A DNA stretch of 7,559 bases from positions 1-7,559 of the forward strand of contig JACRNK010000002.1 of NCBI GenBank assembly GCA_016234985.1. The letters are read 5' to 3'. The DNA is from Deltaproteobacteria bacterium (lineage in GTDB: Bacteria; Desulfobacterota; GWC2-55-46; UBA9637). A model generated the notes under the pieces. It was not told the origin of the DNA, searched no databases, and saw nothing but the letters and a program-made list of their open reading frames with translations. Made by a program: the position numbers and the translations under genes. Below, piece by piece: positions 6,132 through 7,559 of the stretch (positions are counted from its first letter, which is position 1; every line of letters starts with the position of its first letter).

Positions 6132-7559
6132 TCAAAACTTCCCCGACCGGAGTATCAAAAACGCAAGCCACAACCCCAGAATGCCCGCTACCACAAAACC
6201 CAGTATTCCAAGAAACGGGAACCCGAATAGTTTCGGCCCGCTGCCGAACGCCAGCACTAAAGAAGAGCCGATAATCAGGGCTGCCACGATTACGCCGAAT
6301 GTAAGCCTGTTGGACGACCTGTCCATCTCTCCCATAAGGTCTTCAAGCCCTTTGTGCACAAAGTCTATGGTGAATTTGTCGCTCGTCATCTTTTTTAATA
6401 TTTGAGTTATCTGAGATGGCAGCGCTCTGGTAAATGTTTGGTATTCCCGCACAGTGTCAATTGCGTCTTTTGCCAGGGCAGCAGGGGCAAGACGTTTTGC
6501 TATAAGCATGCGGGCGAACCGCTGGCTTTCTACCAGGACATTAACATCAGGATGCAAAAGCCTTCCCAGCCCTTCCAGTTCAAGGATGCATTTGTCTAAG
6601 AGCAGAAGCTCCCTCGGCATCCGTATCTTGTATCTTGAAGCGAGCCGTATATAGTCCATAAACAGTTCGCCAACGCTTGTCCTTTTGAAAGGTTTTCCAA
6701 AGTAAGAGAAGAGCATGTCTTGATATTCCCTTTTAAACGCCGCCTCATCTATATCCTCAGGCAGTATGCCCATCCTCAGATAAACCTTTGTGAGACGCTC
6801 ATAGTCTTCGCTTACAAGGCCGGCAAATATGTCTGCGAGATTCTCCTGCATTTCCTTATCTATCCTGCCGACAATCCCGAAATCAACAAATGCAACTTGT
6901 TCCGGCCCTGCAACAAATATATTCCCTGAGTGGAGGTCTCCGTGAAAGATTCCGAATTCAAATACCTGCCTGAACAGGGTTTCAGCTATGATATGGCTTA
7001 TCTTCTCCGTGTCTATTCCGTTTTCCCTGAGTTTTTCTATATTATCCGCCTTTATGCCTTCTATCCTTTGCATTGTCAGAACCTTTTTGCCAGTCAAATT
7101 CCAGTAAATGCCCGGTATAAGAACCCGCTGGTCATCAGAGTGATTTTTTCTGAACCTTTCCGTATAGCTGGCCTCCAATGTAAAATCCATTTCCTTTCTT
7201 ATGGTTGCGCCAAATTCCTCTACCATACCGACCGGGTCATAAACCCTGGTTTCAGGCATATATTTTACAATAAGCCTTGCAAGGTATTGCAGTATGGAGA
7301 CATCGGTATCTATTATCGCCTCTATATCAGGCCTCTGCGCCTTTATCACCACATCTTCTCCATCCATTGTAACCGCCTTGTGAACCTGCGCAATGGATGC
7401 GGCGGCAACGGGTTTTTCCTCTATCTCTTTGAACAATTCTTTTGCCGGTCTTTTAAATTCCTGCTCTATTATTTTGACAACATCCTGAAAAGGAAACGGC
7501 GGAACTTCGTCCTGAAGTTTTAAAAACTCCCGTATAAATTCTTCAGGCAGGATGTCCGG
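6132..7559 (-). CDS. AarF/UbiB (ABC1) family kinase-like protein, 5' partial
   Basis: This is an atypical protein-kinase-like ATPase associated with isoprenoid quinone biosynthesis and membrane lipid handling (UbiB in bacteria, COQ8 in mitochondria). The minus-strand frame stays open to the right edge. Residues before the TTG at 7436 (PDILPEEFIREFLKLQDEVP) are the normal continuation of the family, so the start and the KxGQ motif lie outside; about 475 residues are present. Seen in order: the alanine-rich loop AAASIAQVHKA that replaces the kinase glycine loop, VVIKAQRP with the ATP-binding lysine, the acidic EMDFTLEA segment, the catalytic loop HGDLHSGN (6921-6944; usually HGDPHPGN), and the DFGI metal-binding motif (6873-6884). 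Two hydrophobic helices close the protein (GVIVAALIIGSSLVLAFG and FLGILGFVVAGILGLWLAF), the membrane anchor typical of UbiB. It converges on the TPR gene. Family is certain; quinone biosynthesis as its role is inferred. Confidence 0.95.
   Translation of the reverse strand, partial: PDILPEEFIREFLKLQDEVPPFPFQDVVKIIEQEFKRPAKELFKEIEEKPVAAASIAQVHKAVTMDGEDVVIKAQRPDIEAIIDTDVSILQYLARLIVKYMPETRVYDPVGMVEEFGATIRKEMDFTLEASYTERFRKNHSDDQRVLIPGIYWNLTGKKVLTMQRIEGIKADNIEKLRENGIDTEKISHIIAETLFRQVFEFGIFHGDLHSGNIFVAGPEQVAFVDFGIVGRIDKEMQENLADIFAGLVSEDYERLTKVYLRMGILPEDIDEAAFKREYQDMLFSYFGKPFKRTSVGELFMDYIRLASRYKIRMPRELLLLDKCILELEGLGRLLHPDVNVLVESQRFARMLIAKRLAPAALAKDAIDTVREYQTFTRALPSQITQILKKMTSDKFTIDFVHKGLEDLMGEMDRSSNRLTFGVIVAALIIGSSLVLAFGSGPKLFGFPFLGILGFVVAGILGLWLAFLILRSGKF

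Noticed and set aside
7434..7436. TTG as the start of the AarF/UbiB-like gene
   Set aside because: The minus-strand frame continues to the window edge with conserved family sequence (PDILPEEFI), so the start is outside.
6930..7523. Plus-strand open frame of 197 codons
   Set aside because: It lies wholly antisense to the AarF/UbiB-like gene, whose kinase motifs are unmistakable; the plus-strand translation has no recognisable domain and odd composition.

Overview
The window is a densely coded, bacterial stretch with no gene-free interval longer than about 25 bases. All four genes are ordinary chromosomal bacterial types. There is no phage, transposase, CRISPR array or RNA gene. Base composition looks moderate, AT-leaning at third positions. 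The short palindromic repeats lying inside a coding region resemble families that I recall from uncultivated Nitrospirota, deltaproteobacterial and Planctomycete-type genomes and from cyanobacteria. I lean towards a Nitrospirota-like or related environmental lineage, but this is a weak guess.

Layout, left to right. (1) Bases 1-2396, plus strand: the 3' part of a UvrD/PcrA-type superfamily 1 helicase fused to a C-terminal Cas4/AddB-like PD-(D/E)XK nuclease with an iron-sulphur cysteine set. Its Walker A end lies off the left edge. (2) Bases 2398-4275: uvrB, starting one base after the helicase stop. (3) Bases 4278-6108: a multi-pass membrane protein with C-terminal TPR repeats (TMTC/GT-C-like), starting two bases after the uvrB stop and broken into two frames. 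(4) Bases 6132-7559, minus strand: the 3' part of an AarF/UbiB (ABC1) kinase-like gene, converging on the others with a 22-24 base gap and running off the right edge.

The first three genes look like one transcription unit. Helicase/nuclease and UvrB form a DNA-repair pair; the membrane TPR protein appears to be a passenger with an unrelated cell-envelope role.

Three things stand out. The helicase gene carries three unrelated palindromic or repeat elements that are all read through in frame: a hairpin plus heptamer array at 421-491, a 48-base C/G-rich palindrome at 565-612, and a perfect 15-base-arm palindrome at 1611-1644. UvrB is about 39 residues short, and by comparison with the E. coli protein the missing piece is the core of domain 2, the UvrA-docking domain, removed cleanly in frame. 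The TPR membrane gene is frameshifted by an exact 13-base tandem duplication (5618-5630 and 5631-5643); removing one copy restores a continuous 605-residue protein, so the lesion is recent and potentially reversible.
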